Part shown: positions 46,371 to 59,958 of the stretch, piece by piece | Layout: every line of letters starts with the position of its first letter | How positions within the stretch are numbered: position 1 is the stretch's first letter | The notes under the pieces: model-generated | What the model was told of the DNA's origin: nothing | Databases searched by the model: none | Seen by the model: the letters and a program-made list of their open reading frames with translations, nothing else | Position numbers and translations under genes: made by a program | Assembly (NCBI GenBank): GCA_950295325.1 | Contig: OX485805.1 | Location: 41,310,258 to 41,374,257, forward strand | DNA length: 64,000 bases | DNA from: Polytrichum commune | Lineage: Eukaryota > Streptophyta > Polytrichopsida > Polytrichales > Polytrichaceae | Direction: 5' to 3'

Positions 46371-46562
46371 GCACTCATTCCATCAAGTATAGCTATTTGT
46401 TAGAGAGGATTTTCCAAACAAAATGCAATCAAAAGCCACTTGCACAATAGGTTGAACTTGAAGACCCGTGATGCTCTTATGCGGGTCTCTCCTTGTGGGC
46501 TTGAAGTGGATGCAATGGATTGGGCTACAATGGCCAACATTTGGAGAAACATGCGAGACTGA
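46371..46562 (+). pseudogene. hAT-type transposase C-terminal fragment, stop-containing
   Basis: Paralogue of 19,017-19,250. In the same frame it reads ALIPSSIAIC, TAG (46,401-46,403, GAG in unit 1), RGFSKQNAIKSHLHNRLNLK and on to NMRD, then TGA (46,560-46,562, CGA in unit 1). Two nonsense changes confirm it is not maintained. Confidence 0.7.
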
Positions 46563-47749
46563 ACGATCCTTACGCTCGATTCATAGTTTTTTGTTTCAAA
46601 TCAAGATTATATTTTGATTCTTCAAAACATTAGGTTTTCTAAAATATTGTGTAACCCAAAATTGAGGTGACATTTTAGAATAAAATGGATGTCAATTGAC
46701 ATTCGTTTTTGTTTTTGAAAACGTCACGTCACGCTTTGGATTTGAAGTTGAACGTCAAATAAAATTTGCCAAACATATTGTGACATTATTTGGAACTATT
46801 GAATTCATTTTTTTTTTTTGTTTTCCAACACATTTAAGAACTCATTGTTTGGATGTCATATGGATAGGTTACAAGGGATTAAACTTCTATTTGTACATGA
46901 CCTAAATTAAAACCAACACCCAAATCACATGTTCAAGTAGTGTACATTCTCATAATCGATTGCACAAGATTTTTAGGTGTTGATTTCATGTCAATGTTGG
47001 TGATGAATGTAGTTACATTTGATTTTAAATTACATTGATTATCCCGATTAGTGTGTGTTACCATAGAAAATTACACAATGCAATAACGTCATACTCGGGA
47101 CTTCGGTTTCTACTAACGAGAGTTCAATTGGTTGTTTGGACATGACATCACATAAATGACTTTCCTTGGTTAAAATGTTACATTCTCATTGAATAGTTGT
47201 AGCACTCCATAACTCTGAATAGTGCGATGCACTAATTGGGATAATCAATGTACATAATTGGGGAGCGGAGAGCGGAAGACGTAGGAGTTTAGGCCCGTGG
47301 TAGAGACTATTGGTAAAATAAGAGCCTCCACAAGGCAGAGCCACGTGTTGGGCCCCTACCAAAGGTACAACTACTTTCTTTCTTAAAAATCTTGAATTGT
47401 GGCAAGCAAGAGTAATCCATGTATGCAAACGTATGTTTAGGAATGTCTTAATTGATATTAAGTGGACTACTAAGATAAGTTTGCTTGATTTAAGTACATG
47501 ATGTGCGTATCTGTAGAATTTTCTCTGTGTTAGAGAAAATAAGGGTCGGTTAACCCCTAAGCGTCTAAGAGACACACATTGAGCCTTCTGCAAGAAAAGA
47601 ATAGCATACATGAGCTACGCAGTTTCATGTTTAGTTAATCACGTCAAAAGTGGTATTGTCTAAAATTAGTTTATTTGTGTGAATGCCCTATTTGAATAAG
47701 TTGAACATTTGGATGTTATTCAACATTCAAGTTCATTATGTAGAGTGGG
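46563..47749. other. No gene; duplicated spacer with a small unit 2 insertion
   Basis: It matches 19,251-20,275. An extra block of about 140 bp (about 47,170-47,310) is bounded by near-identical TTGG(T)TAAAAT and TTGGTAAAAT, suggesting a small insertion with target duplication. A 141-aa minus frame (47,186-47,611) spans this insertion and is not preserved in unit 1. Confidence 0.55.
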
Positions 47750-47758
47750 TGCCTTTGG

Positions 47759-49494
47759 GGCCGGGGATTTGTGGCACTTAAGTAAAGTCATCCGGTAACC
47801 AAAATCGGATGAGTCCATCAAGAAGCTCAAATGGAGCTTACTTTAGTGAAACGCCTTCGAGTTGGCATGTAAGACCTATTTTCTCCCTCATAGCTATTGT
47901 GAACTACTAGTTATTTTATAAATATCAATTAGTTGGCAAGGGGCAATGATGTGGCCTTGGATGCTCTAAGCCTATTTTCTAACCTCTCATGAGTTGTTTC
48001 CAAGGCCATGATGTGAATTATAATTCCACATGGTTATTTTCATAAATATCGCAAGATATTATCGTGTGCAACATATAATTATGACGTATTGTCGTAGACA
48101 TTTTGTTTGTTTGTTCATAATTCATTTATATTGCACGGGTGTGATTGCTCAAATATTTGTAATATGTCAAAATAATATATATCACCTTATGGTAAATTGG
48201 TGAACTACATAAATCAAATCAATATTATTATTATTTTCTTATAATATAATGAAATTGATTAGAGAATACAATATATGATGAGGATAAAATATTACAATAA
48301 TTTAGATAGATTATAGTCAGAAACTTATGATTTTCTGAGTATACCCCATGCATAACATTGTCCCACAAGTCTAATTCCAAATAACATACCATCTAGTTAT
48401 ACCTCATATTATATTACCTAAAAATCATATTTATATTTATATAATTTTTTTTTGTTATATGTTGTATATTCTATCTTCATTGTTTCATTTTGGTTATCTT
48501 ATGAACACTTGCACTAATCTATCATTAGAATGACAAAGATAATATACATAATGTGATTTCAAAGATAATAAAATATATGATGAGTATAAAATATTAAAAT
48601 AATTCAAGATAGGCTATAGTCGGAAACTTATGATTTTTTGAGTATACCCCATCCATAAAATTGTCTCACAAGTCTAATTCCAAATAACATACCATTTATT
48701 TATACCTCATATTATATTACCTAAAAAAATAAATTGATTTTTAATATAATAATATTCTATGTGTTTTATATTCTATCTTCATTGTTTCATTTTGGATATC
48801 TTATGAACACTTGCACTAATCTATCATTGGAATGACAAAGATAATTTTATATAATAAGTCACATAATTATAATTTCAATGTTATTGAGGATTTTGCAATG
48901 TTTTTGACCTCCGAGTTAATTATGTGCTTCATTGATGGTTTCACTTGCGGAATGAAATCCTAATCAGTTGCTTATTTACTTATTAGAAGTGCACATATAT
49001 ATGTATTGGATTTTAGACCTTGAAGGTGAAGCGCACTCAATATGGAATTTGTAGTCAAGGGGCCTTCAAGAATGAAAGGGCAATGTTTTTTGGGCGGGAT
49101 GGGCAACATATTGTGGCCGGTTTCAAAAAACAATTTAGAGGGTTTCCCCAACCCGGATTTGTCACCTTGAAAATTTGTGAGGGGGTATTTAACATCCACC
49201 CATATTAATTTCTTAAAAATAATTGAACTAGTAATGATAGGTTGGCAACGCATGATGCGCCCACTTGCTTTTCTATGAGGCATTTTACAAAAACAATTAT
49301 ATGTCTAACCCCCTTTGTATTATTGCCTCAAGTAATGGATTAGACTAAGATTATTTAGAACTACTAAAACTTCGTATTTTTGAAACCCTTGAGACAAGGA
49401 GCCGACTACGTAAGGTAGTGTCTAAAGTGGTTCATCTCATCTACAAAGATGAATGAACTCTCACTAAGTTCATGAGTGCCACGAATCCCCGGCC
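47759..49494. mobile_element. Mutator-like element, 1,736 bp, 9-bp TSD TGCCTTTGG
   Basis: The left end GGCCGGGGATTTGTGGCACT and the right end, reverse-complemented, GGCCGGGGATTCGTGGCACT differ at one base. TSD TGCCTTTGG is at 47,750-47,758 and 49,495-49,503. Unit 1 has the single-copy target at 20,276-20,285. The interior has two similar AT-rich blocks (about 48,300-48,500 and 48,600-48,840, sharing CATAACATTG / ATTCCAAATAACATACCAT) and an arm module (about 48,860-49,200). No transposase ORF, so it is non-autonomous. Same termini as 560-805. Confidence 0.88.
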
Positions 49495-50365
49495 TGCCTT
49501 TGGATGCAAATACATACATTGTATTTTGGGTATCAATGTCTAGTATGAGTATATTTTCATTTTCTCCTTGACATAAGACAATGTATATTTCACTACTACA
49601 AAACACGTCTTTTATTCCAACACCTACTTCACTCCATGTCTTTTACTACTATAAACAGTGATTGGAGGAATTTTAGAAATCCACATGGGCTCATTTGATG
49701 TCCGAATTAACTTTGCGGAGTCATAGTAGTGAAGTGGGACAACAATTCAGTTGGGAACGCTCTTGTAAACGTGTTTGGGAACGTCCAGTAGAACGTGCAT
49801 GACTGTGGGTAGTGAAGTGGTCCACATGGAGAGAATGTTAAGTCCAATTGTCATGTGTTTCAGGGTTTTAGACAGAATACTCACAAAAAATGACATCCAA
49901 CAACTCACAAGAATCTTAAAGATAAGAAGTTTCAATAACAATTGTTGTGAGTAGTTAATCAATCAATCTTTGTTAGTATCAATAAAATCTTTGTTACTAT
50001 CCTTACAATTTACTTCAACGCATGATGCACCCACTTGCTTTTATATGAGGCATTTAAAAAAAAAAATTATGTCTAACCCCCTTTGTATTATTGCCTCAAG
50101 TATTAGATTAGACTAAGATTATTTAGAACTACTAGAACTTGGTATTTTTGAAACCCTTGAGACAAGGAGCCGACTACGTAAGTTAGTGTCTAAAGTGATT
50201 CATCTCATCCACAAAGATGAATGAACTCTCACTAAGTTCATGAGTGCCACGAATCCCCGGCTTGCCTTTGGATGCAAATACATACATTGTATTTTTGCCA
50301 TCAATGTCTAGTATGAGTATATTTTCATTTTCTCCTTGACATAAGACAATGTATAAGATAAGGTT
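49247..50365. repeat. Direct duplication of element end plus flank, with 424-bp spacer
   Basis: 49,247-49,594 (right end of the Mutator-like element plus about 100 bp of host flank) is repeated at 50,019-50,365. The spacer (49,595-50,018) starts near CACTACTACAAAACACG, resembling a CACTA-type terminus, and has GTAGTG at about 49,727. Unit 1 has a single uninterrupted copy of the host flank at about 20,276-20,365. The 71-aa minus ORF in the spacer is unrecognised. Confidence 0.75.
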
Positions 50366-53300
50366 ACAAACACATACATATATAGAATATGATATATGAA
50401 CTTGGCAAAATCCATATAAATTGTGTACTTGTCTGTATATTGAGACCCCACGTCCTTTAAGGGCTAAGAGAGGTGAGCTACTTCAAGTTGCTTTCAAATA
50501 AATGTCATTACTTCTTGAAGGACATTAGAATCATCCTTTTAACTAGATATGGGATTTCGTCAAGAGGTGGTACCCTATGGTTTTGCACTAGTTGTATTGT
50601 ATAGAGAACCAACAACACCTTTATGTCCACTTGTGGTGTGCGCTTGATTGGAGGTGGTGTTTGAAATTGAATGAAGGGCAACGTATTTGTTCAAAGCGTC
50701 GAACACAACTCCATTGTTTAATTTCATGTCTTTTAACTTTTCATTGTTTAATTAGCAATTGCGGGAGTTGACTGGAAGTCTGTAACTTAAAGCAGCAGCT
50801 TCGAGTTCATGGGGGTTATCATTTTCCATCTTCCAGGCTGAGTCCCTTTGGTTATGGACCCTACCACCCACTGCACGACTGCACACGTAGAATGGCTCAT
50901 TTCCACTACACCAAATATGATATTTAGTGTGACTTACTGTTTGGATTTACACGGTGCTATATCTTTTCCAAATTGAAATATTTTTTACCAAGTAAAATTG
51001 TCAATGTTCTATAATGTCCAAACTATGACTTTAACATTTGTTGGTAAAATATGAGATGTACAATAGATAGATATAGCATTGCGTAATTTCAAATAGTAAG
51101 TGAAACTAAATATCATATTTAGTGTACTAACTTCTTGCAGTTGCAACAACTAGTAACAACATTGTGGTTGGTTTCCTAACACTTACCAAGGGGTACTGAA
51201 GAGTAAAATTAATATTTTATAAGTCGGTTGTTGATTCATCCCGATTTGAGTTTATTAGACTAACTTTGGGTATGTACTTCTGATTTATATTTTATTGTAG
51301 CCAAAATGATAATTACATGGGCTCTATAACAATAATCAACATTTTCACTCCGCCCTTGCTGGGTTTGTCCTACCCTCGGTAGATTTTGTGAACGTTCACC
51401 CAATGTTGCCTTGGGGCTATGTAGTTGCATTGTTTATGGTAAAATTGGTGGGCACACTTTTGGGGTGACTTACTGTTCATTGTATTGTATTGTGGCTCAT
51501 TAGTAATCATCGTCACTCGTTGAAATAGCGTGGAACTTTATATTTGAGTGAATGTTTTATATTTTGTGCATCAATTTCTCCACATTCTTGTCTTACACAT
51601 GAGATTTCAATGGAGTCTATGTGATTTCATACCATACCCAACTTTATGGATTTTCGTATTTTTCATTTTTACCAATAAGATTCAACGAAGAGAATTCCTA
51701 ACAATGGCGATTTCCAACTTTGTTGACGTGTTAAAAAAACATCTTGAATTTTGGATTCAACGTTGTCCATGTAGGACATATTTGAATTAGATATAACTTT
51801 GTTGAGAATCTTTCACATGCACAACATTTTTCATTCATCATAATTAGTGTAACTTACAACACAAACCTCCAATGTTACATATTGTGGGTTGGAATATCCA
51901 AAGAAAGTATCCATGATGTTTTTAAACTCAGTTTCCTCATTTATAGTATAACCCACATTTCTTACAAGAAACAATGTACATGTCTTGATCGGATTTCGTT
52001 TCCCATCACCTCCTAGGGGTTACATTGGGAGGCAGTGCACATGAGGGATTCATAGGCTTGTTGTTGATTCATCCAAATTCAATATTGACTAAATCGGGAT
52101 TTTTTTTTTACCCTTATTTGGGTTTGAAATTGGCTAAAACTAGAAATACGTGCTCTCTACATAACAATCAACATTTTCACCCTCTCACTTGGTAGGTGCT
52201 ACGAAACGTCACCCTCCCCCACAAACGTCTTGTGGTAGTTCACTGTTAAACAAATTGGGTCGTTAATCTTAAACATTAGATTAGGGCCATGGCTACATTT
52301 TATTTCTATTTTCCTTTGTGTCCCCCCCCCCCTTGAATATGTGATTAGTTTATCTCACTTGAGTTTCACTACATTGATTGTGGGCCACATTATCAACAAA
52401 GTATTCAATAAAAACAATTGGGGATGTATTATGTAGCATTAGATATGAACATTGTAGGTTACGATATTTATATTGGGTTGAAGTAGTGTGTGTGGAGAGC
52501 ATTTACAACAACTCCTTTTAAGCTATTGTATCCATGGAAAGAGCATTTCAAAGATAAACTTCGGTTTTGGTCCAGGAACAAGTTAGTTGTGTCTCATAAA
52601 TGACTTGAGTAGGTGGATGAATCGATCATTGTCACATCGTTTATGACATGAATATGAAGCTAAGTGTCCACTTTTGTGGACCATTAGGGAGGAGCTACAC
52701 GGACTATTGTATTGAGTGTTACGGATTCTTTTTGTCTTGCTCAGTACTAATTATAAACTGCCCGTGTAGTGCCTGTCACCAATACAAAATGTAAACCTAA
52801 CATTATTTGTCAATTCTGGTGAATTTTTTTGGGGATATAGATCTACAATATTGCAATTATTGTCACTGACTAAGTGATTTGCATCCAAATTTTAAGAAAG
52901 AATTTAATTACATAAATGCCAAGATTGCAGAATATACCAAACTCAAAGTCGATGAACCGAAAGTAAGTTGGGATGACGGTACTTGCAAACTTATTCATAA
53001 GGAACATCCTTAGAAAGGTTACCACACTGACATAAAACACCATACGACATTAAATACAATATTTAGTGTACTTACAACCCGCCCCTTACCAATATTCCCA
53101 TCATTGTTGTTCCTTTTGTGGCAGGCAAGTCCACATAGGTGGTGTTTGAGTGGAGGTTTGTGTTTTGGTTAGTGGGTGTTGGTGTTTGCGGGTGGAGGTT
53201 ACCACAAAGTGTTATGATGATTGGTTCCGGTTGCTATGGCTTTCTCTGCGGTAGGCAAGAGTCTCCTTCAGTTTATGTTGGTTGGTATGGAGTGTTGTTC

Positions 53301-54645
53301 AGCTAATATGCGGTGTTGTTTGGTTGGTATGGGGTGGCTTAAAACCAAAACAACTAAAAACATAGCATTTGCGATTCAAAATATGCATCAAACATTCAAT
53401 GTCAGCACACATTTGTCCTCGTATACCTTTTAAAAGACCAAAACCCACAAAAAGAAAGTTCTTGTCCATCAACAATCAAACAACACCACACGTTTGACCT
53501 TCTACTCTTCATGAGGCCAAAAATCAAAAAGGAAAAAAGCTTGAAGGCCTCAAAAATATGCCGCAAACAAATATTGTTCAAATTTTATGAAGGTATTTAA
53601 TCACATAAATGTTACGATTGCAGCATATACCAAACTAAAAGTGGACGAACTGAAAGTAAGTTGGGATGACGGTGCTTGCAAAGTTATTCATAAGGAACAT
53701 CATTAGAAAGGTAATGACACTAAATACAATATTTAGTGTACTTCGTGTGAGAGGGTCACCGAGTAAGTGAGAAGTTGTCATTTATGGTAAGGTAAAAATT
53801 TGGAAAACAATGATTGACTGCTACTCGTGCACTAGTAGACTAGGAGTAGAATGATTCTTATGTAGACCCAAACTGACTAATGGTAAAATAAGTGATCTGA
53901 AAAGGATGCAGTGATTGGTCGGATACGTCCTATTTCATGCCACTTGGGATCAATTTTGGGTGCCATAAAGTTAATTGTTTTATGAGCATTCCTATACAAC
54001 GTAGGATATAATAATGCTCAAATTAGGGGAACTCTATTATACAACTAGGGAGTTCAACTTACTTGCGTTGTAAAAAAAATGCAACAAATTCTTTACAGGG
54101 AATAAAACTACAAAACAATTTGCCGATTCCTCCTCAATCCCTCACCTCCGTCTCTGCAAGAAGATTGCACAAATCTCAGCTTCTTCTCACCGTCAATTGG
54201 AGTTGTCCCTTGAGATTCACTTTCAGTCTGGAGCATTCTCAATTACACGCAAGCGTGGAGTGCAGCATAGCGTACCTTGAATTTGATGCACAAAAGTTTG
54301 TTTTGGTGTTTCCAAGGCAGACGGTGTCGCATGGCAAGGCTTTTTCAATGGCCTTACACCTTCGTGTTGCCTGGCAATGACCAGGTCGTCAACACAGGTC
54401 TCTTGCGGATGAGATGAGCTTGAGGACCAGGTCCGGCGGAGATGGAGATGCTGTGTAACTTACGCCTAATTACTGGGAGTGGCAGTCGGCAACACTGCCC
54501 TGTGTTTATCGAGGCCCTGTAATGGCAGCCAAGAACTTTCCTGATGAGTTTTGTATGATTTTTCACATCGTGGGAAGCCTCATCTCGATCGAGGAGCAGG
54601 TTTGGAATTTGCTACGGTGGGTGGCAGAGAACACTCAACAGAGGC
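50366..54645. other. No gene recognised; unit 2 counterpart of 20.37-24.52 kb
   Basis: It includes the palindromic CACTA-like MITE at about 50,906-51,126. An extra 168 bp in unit 2 lies at about 52,574-52,741. C11 (about 52,322) and T9 runs replace C-runs of unit 1. Small frames (80 aa at 51,548; 105 aa at 54,063) lack family signatures. Confidence 0.5.
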
Positions 54646-54649
54646 TGAA

Positions 54650-55135
54650 TACTCAATTAGTTTGAATGCGTATGAATACATGTGAAAGTAGATAACATTA
54701 CCTAAAATATTATCAACTATACATACTAAATCAACACACTAATTTAAGTTTCATTTTAGAATGACAAATACAAATTCAAATTGTAACTCACAAAAATTAT
54801 ATCCCGAGTGGTAGTGAGGGTTTTGTAATATTTTTGACTTCCAAGTCAATTACATGCTTTATTGAGGATTTCACTTTGATAATGAAATTCCAGTCAATTG
54901 CTTATTTACTCAATGAAAGTGAACATATATATATTGGAGTTTGAGCCTTGAGAGTGAAGTTCACTCAATATGGGATTTGTAGTCAAGCAGCCTCCAAGGA
55001 TGCAAGGGCAATGTTGTTTTCAAAGTTGGGTGGGCGGGCAGTAGTTTTCGGTCGGATTCAAAAATATCCCAAGAGGGCTGCCCCCGCCCGGATTTGACAC
55101 CCCCCAAAGTTCGTAGGGGGGTGTTTAATGTCTGC
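54650..55135 (+). mobile_element. Right inverted arm of the large long-TIR element, unit 2
   Basis: Arm module (TGAATACATGTGAAAGTAG onward) plus outer block AGAGGGCTGCCCCCGCCCGG and CCCCCCAAAGTTCGTAGGGG. This outer block is the inverted counterpart of CCCCCCACAAACTTATAGGG at about 45,438. In unit 1 the outer block was lost at the LTR insertion. Confidence 0.6.
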
Positions 55136-57271
55136 CCAAGACAACCCATACATTGGTTTCTTGGAGACAAGGGTTTAGGAATCCAACAAGGAACGAGTGT
55201 ATCGTTGGGTTCGCCCAAATCATGTGTTAGCCAACCCTCTTGTCATGGCCAAAACTTAGGACTAATCCTGCTCTCTTTCATCATCTAAGGTAGATGTGCC
55301 TAATTCGGTTACTTATCTTAATCTCACACCTTTGTGTGGGTGGAATGTGGTAAGGTGTGACTTTCCAAAATTGGATACCAAAATAATTAACAAGCGCTTT
55401 AAAGAGATTGGACTACGTGTTCTAAATATGATAACCATTTTAAGCTCAGTAGTCAACATAATTTGTGTGCGTGGGGAGGGGGGGCTATAAGACCATTTAA
55501 TGCGCACAAGTATGACAACTACAAGTTACCACTAGAATCTTGTGTAGGCCTTGATTTTGCTATGAGATTGAGAAGGGTTGAGTGCCAATGCTTTCGTAAA
55601 TACAAAAAAAAAAACTCCCTATGTCTTTTTGTGAATTTAGATAGGCTCTCTCAATTACCAATTATAGTAGTAGGTAGTAAGTTTGTAGTGACAATGAGTG
55701 CATAAGAATATGTGCATTTTGAAGTTGAGGTTGATCTAAGTCATCCTTATGTTCAATTGAGGAAGATATATTGAATGTACTTGGTGCATCATAGGTATCT
55801 AAAATCATTGAGGATGATTAAGAAATTAGTAAAGTGGTAGTTCCTAATGTTTCATTTTCTCAAGTGCGAGAAGCAATGGCAACCCTATCTACATCTATAG
55901 AACAACAATAGAGCATTGTCAATGAACTCAAGACAAAGCTTTTGTCTTTACAAAAATCCATCATTGTTTTATGTACTCAAGAGTCTCATCAAACAACAAT
56001 AGACTCTTATTTTGGTCACTAAGTAAGTGTAAGTTTTCAAAAAAAATAAAAAAAATAAAAAAATGTGAAGACATTTAGAAGTGTTACTAATGAATTTATT
56101 TTCATCATGTAATTGTTACTCTCATAAGTGTTATTGTTTTTTTTTTAAAATCCATCCTCTATAACTAGTATTGTATTAGAATTCCATAAGTGTTACAAAT
56201 TATATACTCCTGAAAGGTAACATTTAGAAAGGCAAGATTGCATCTGTAGATTCTCACTATGTAAGTCAAGCCCAAGGTTTGTGAATCTTGTGTTCAATAA
56301 ATTAGCTGTAAAAGGCATAGGTTGGCCAATGTTTTATTTGAGGCGTATGTATGGGGTGCCAACTTTGTATGGCCTACCTCCATCCATGAAGTGAAGTGAA
56401 GTGAAACGATATTGATTTTAAAGTTCAGGGCATCAAAAAAGCTAATGGAACTGAAGTACATCATGATGGTTCCAAACCAACTAATTCTCTATAGTGGCGG
56501 AGTGCGGTAGCTTCCATGAGATAGAGGCTAATGTCAACTTGATGATTTAATTGAAAGAAAGACTTGAAACTCCCTAGAACTACACTCTTACACGATGATG
56601 GAAATTTATGTCTAATGAGATTATTAAAGAGCATTCCAACATTAAATGTGCCATGTTTTCAACTGCATCATATGAAGTATGACCGTCATTCCTGATGGTA
56701 GATGCACTTGTCCATCACAATCATTAAGTGTCCATCAAATAGAGCTTTCCAACTTGGAACATTTTCTACCAATGCGACTCTGAAGTGCATGCATGGTGAT
56801 ACACCATCCAAGAGCTTGCTACCAACATTTCTCTTAGGTAAGTAGGCCTTGTGTGGCCATGCTTTTAAATTGGACACCCAATTTGAATGGTATATGGCAA
56901 GGCTTGTAGTTAAGAACGGACACAAAAAGAGAGATATATAACAACAAGATTTGACATGTGGAAATCGGTTATGATAACTAATGTCATTGGCAAAGTGTCA
57001 CTTATTTAATCATGAGGCTTATGCTTAGGTGACATGAATTCTCATGAGTGAAAACACGTGACACTTGACATCAGTAGCTCAATAATATCTTCATTTTGCA
57101 TACAAAAAACATAAAATTGTCATTTCAAGTACCTAAATGTGCTACGCTACAAATTATACTCTAAATAACAATAAGAATACTTTGAGTAACTACTTACATT
57201 GATAGATCACTGTCCATAATATTCATCCAGTTATTATCAACCATTCCATTCTAATAACATCAACGACATGA
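55136..57271. other. No intact gene; duplicated block 55.84-56.82 kb and possible coding debris
   Basis: 55,296-55,705 contains protein-like but unidentified frames (WNVVRCDFPKLDTKIINKRF; LPLESCVGLDFAMRLRRVEC) in different phases, so any gene is broken. 55,835-56,820 matches 7,583-8,700. 56,836-57,271 matches 29,873-30,301. Confidence 0.45.
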
Positions 57272-57276
57272 CTTCA

Positions 57277-58352
57277 TGTAGGCCAAACCACCCACCCTTA
57301 GGCGTTGTAGTCCGGGTGGGGGCATGGTGCTCACATTCATTGTTCACAAGATTCCGCTTCCTCAACAATATCAATTTCCATAACACTCCCCATTGATTTT
57401 TGGCACATTGGTTTATTCCAAAATGAAAGTGCAAGCATTGAAAAATACTTTCACTTTGCATTACATTCTTCTCTTCCTAGCTCACAACACCACACATCAC
57501 TCTCTACCTAATGTTCACTTCTACATGTCAACACTTCACAAGTAGTGTCCCCCCTAATGCCCCCTTAATTTGATCCCCAAGTTTAACCCTTCATCTTTTT
57601 ACCCATTAACCCCCCCCCCCCCACTACATAGTTTAGTCCTAATTCTAACCCCCCTAATAATCATCGAGCTTCAGTCTAACATGCTGGACTGTGATTTTGT
57701 GTTGTTGGCTCCGGGACGCCGCCCGTCATTGCCCGTCCACTGGGCAGGTGTCATGGCTGCGGTAATCCCAGCACGCTCCTTCGGAGACCAGGGCCTCTAA
57801 TCCCAGCTCGCTCGCCACCCAGCAGTTGTCCTCCGGGCTCACTCCGAGCTCGGAGCCTCACCCTTGAGCTTCCAATCCAGGCTTAGCGCTCCAGGGACTT
57901 CGAAGAGAGAAAATAGAGAGAGTTTTTTTAAGCGGCTACCGCCACTACCTACCTTGCAGCTGATCCATTCCGAGAATTCCGTGTTCTCACGCCCTGCAAG
58001 CTTGCCACTCACCTAATTCGGACAATGCTACAGCCTAATTCAACCAATCCCCGATCCCAATGGGGGCAACCTCTACGCCGAATTCGGACACCTATCCCAG
58101 CCTTAAGCGCCCTAGCTCACATTCCCTTTCCTAATAACAAAAGTACTAACTACCATTACTTTAACTAAATCTAATTAACACTAACCCTCTCTCAACACAC
58201 AAATGATGTAAATCACTTGTTAACACAAAAACACACTAAACCCAAGGGTTAAACTCTTTTTAGTTTTGAAATAGCAATCACAATAAAAAAAGGACCAACT
58301 CCTAATAACTTTTGAAGTTAACCACACATGTGGGCATCATTTTGGGCTCACA
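57277..58352 (-). mobile_element. Solo LTR, 1,076 bp, 5-bp TSD CTTCA, with GC-rich core
   Basis: Read on the minus strand it starts TGTGAGCCCAAAATGATGCC and ends GGGTGGTTTGGCCTACA, with perfect TG...CA ends. TSD CTTCA is at 57,272-57,276 and 58,353-58,357. The empty site in unit 1 is at 30,302-30,306. The 3' part matches the LTR at 33,216-34,173 (ATGCCC-CACCCGGACTA). In place of a minisatellite it has a GC-rich block at about 57,690-58,090, and a C13-14 run lies at about 57,609-57,622. Confidence 0.9.
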
Positions 58353-58936
58353 CTTCACCCAAATTTACCAGGCCAAATTTGCTAGTGTTGTGTTCTGCTG
58401 GGAGAATAAACAAAATAGAACTCCAAATAGAATTTGGCTCATTCCCGCGCCACCAATGTACAACCGCACTTGGATAATGTGATGCCCTCCACTTCCGCAT
58501 CTACGCCGCTCCCGTCTCATAGTCTCTTGTAATTTTGAAGACCAAAAGACACATGGTTTTGTTAAAGAACTCATTGTGGCTGCCCCCACCCATCCTTCCC
58601 AATGAAAGTGAGGCCGTTCAGATCTTTCTCCATGAATCAAGTTCCCAAAGTCTGGTAAAATCAAATCATTAGCTCACATTACATCTAATTCATAGTTTGG
58701 TAAATCAAAGTATATTCGGTTCCCGAAGTCTGGTAAAATCAAAACATTAGCTCACATTATAGCTGATTTGAAGTTTGGCAGGCACGGACGTTGCCCATGT
58801 GGCAGCCACATGGCGAAATGCTGACTCATCCCTTTAGCCACTTGCCACACGTGCCCTTGAATCAAACTCAATAACCAATTCAGTCACATACGTTAATTGC
58901 ACTGCAATCAACAATGATTAGACTGGAGGTACTCTT

Positions 58937-59864
58937 CTCCCTCTTTAGTATGACACGTTTGGGAAACACAAAAAAAGTCATATTATCGAGGTGTCATCTT
59001 CTCATTAATATGACAAATGACGTAAAGTGGTCGTATTATCAAGGGAATGCAAAAATATAAGTAATATGAACTTAAACTATATACAACGAGTTTAAACAAC
59101 ATCGATAGTATGAAATAATAACTTCTAACTCCAAACAAATACAAATATTTTTAAGAACTCTTGAAATAGGAATCCAAAGATCTCTGGTGTTGTCTACCCA
59201 AGATAACACCGCAATGCCAAGGACTACTTTGAGAAAATCAAGAACCGCCCGCACACTTACTGGCTCAAAAGATCTCTGCGCAACGTTGAGCAATGTGGAT
59301 GTGACTAGAAATAAGGTTTAGCAGCACATACCCTATTGAAATTTGATGTAAGGAGTTGAGAAACTATGAATACGGTAATCGTAGTCGATTGAGCTCGGGA
59401 GAAGATTGAAATGCTTACTCAACAGACCGCCGGCGACAAAAATTAATAATTTCAAAAACCTCTGGCTATGCTTAGGAGATGGAACATTCGCCACACGGTT
59501 CGAGAAGCGAGATTGGAGCGAGACTAGTCTAGAGTACAACAAGATTGAATTGGATACTACAAAAATGTAAGAGAGTGCAGAAGATATTGGTGATATTATA
59601 TCGTCCGTGTACAACGCAACATACTAAACAGGAGGCCACTCTAAACCTAAACGTGTCCATTCTACACTAGTAACCCTAATTATCGGTAAGTTCCTAATGA
59701 TAAGTGAAGTTTCCAAGTAGTTCCCAAGTGAGAATGGATGTATTTAAGATGTACATAACATAGATGAAAGGAATTTTAACATTAGCTACCTCTTTAATAT
59801 GACAAAACGGAGATTCTAAATTTCGCATTATCGAATGTTGTAGTTGTATATATGAAAGAGGGAG
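58937..59864. mobile_element. CTCCCTCTTT element, second copy, 928 bp
   Basis: Paralogue of 5,080-6,012, with the same CTCCCTCTTTAGTATGACAC start and GAAAGAGGGAG end. Internal minus-strand frames (59,072-59,293; 59,333-59,614) resemble those of the first copy but differ in their ends. Confidence 0.65.
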
Positions 59865-59958
59865 TTTCTTTTGTTGTTCAGGCTCCAGCCACTGGGTGTC
59901 ACGACAACTTTTTCGGGCAGTTCGGAAAATGAGCAGAAAAACTAAAGCAACCTGTAAG

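Noticed and set aside
47186-47611. 141-aa minus-strand ORF
   Set aside because: It spans a unit 2-specific insertion, is not open in unit 1 and has no recognisable motif.
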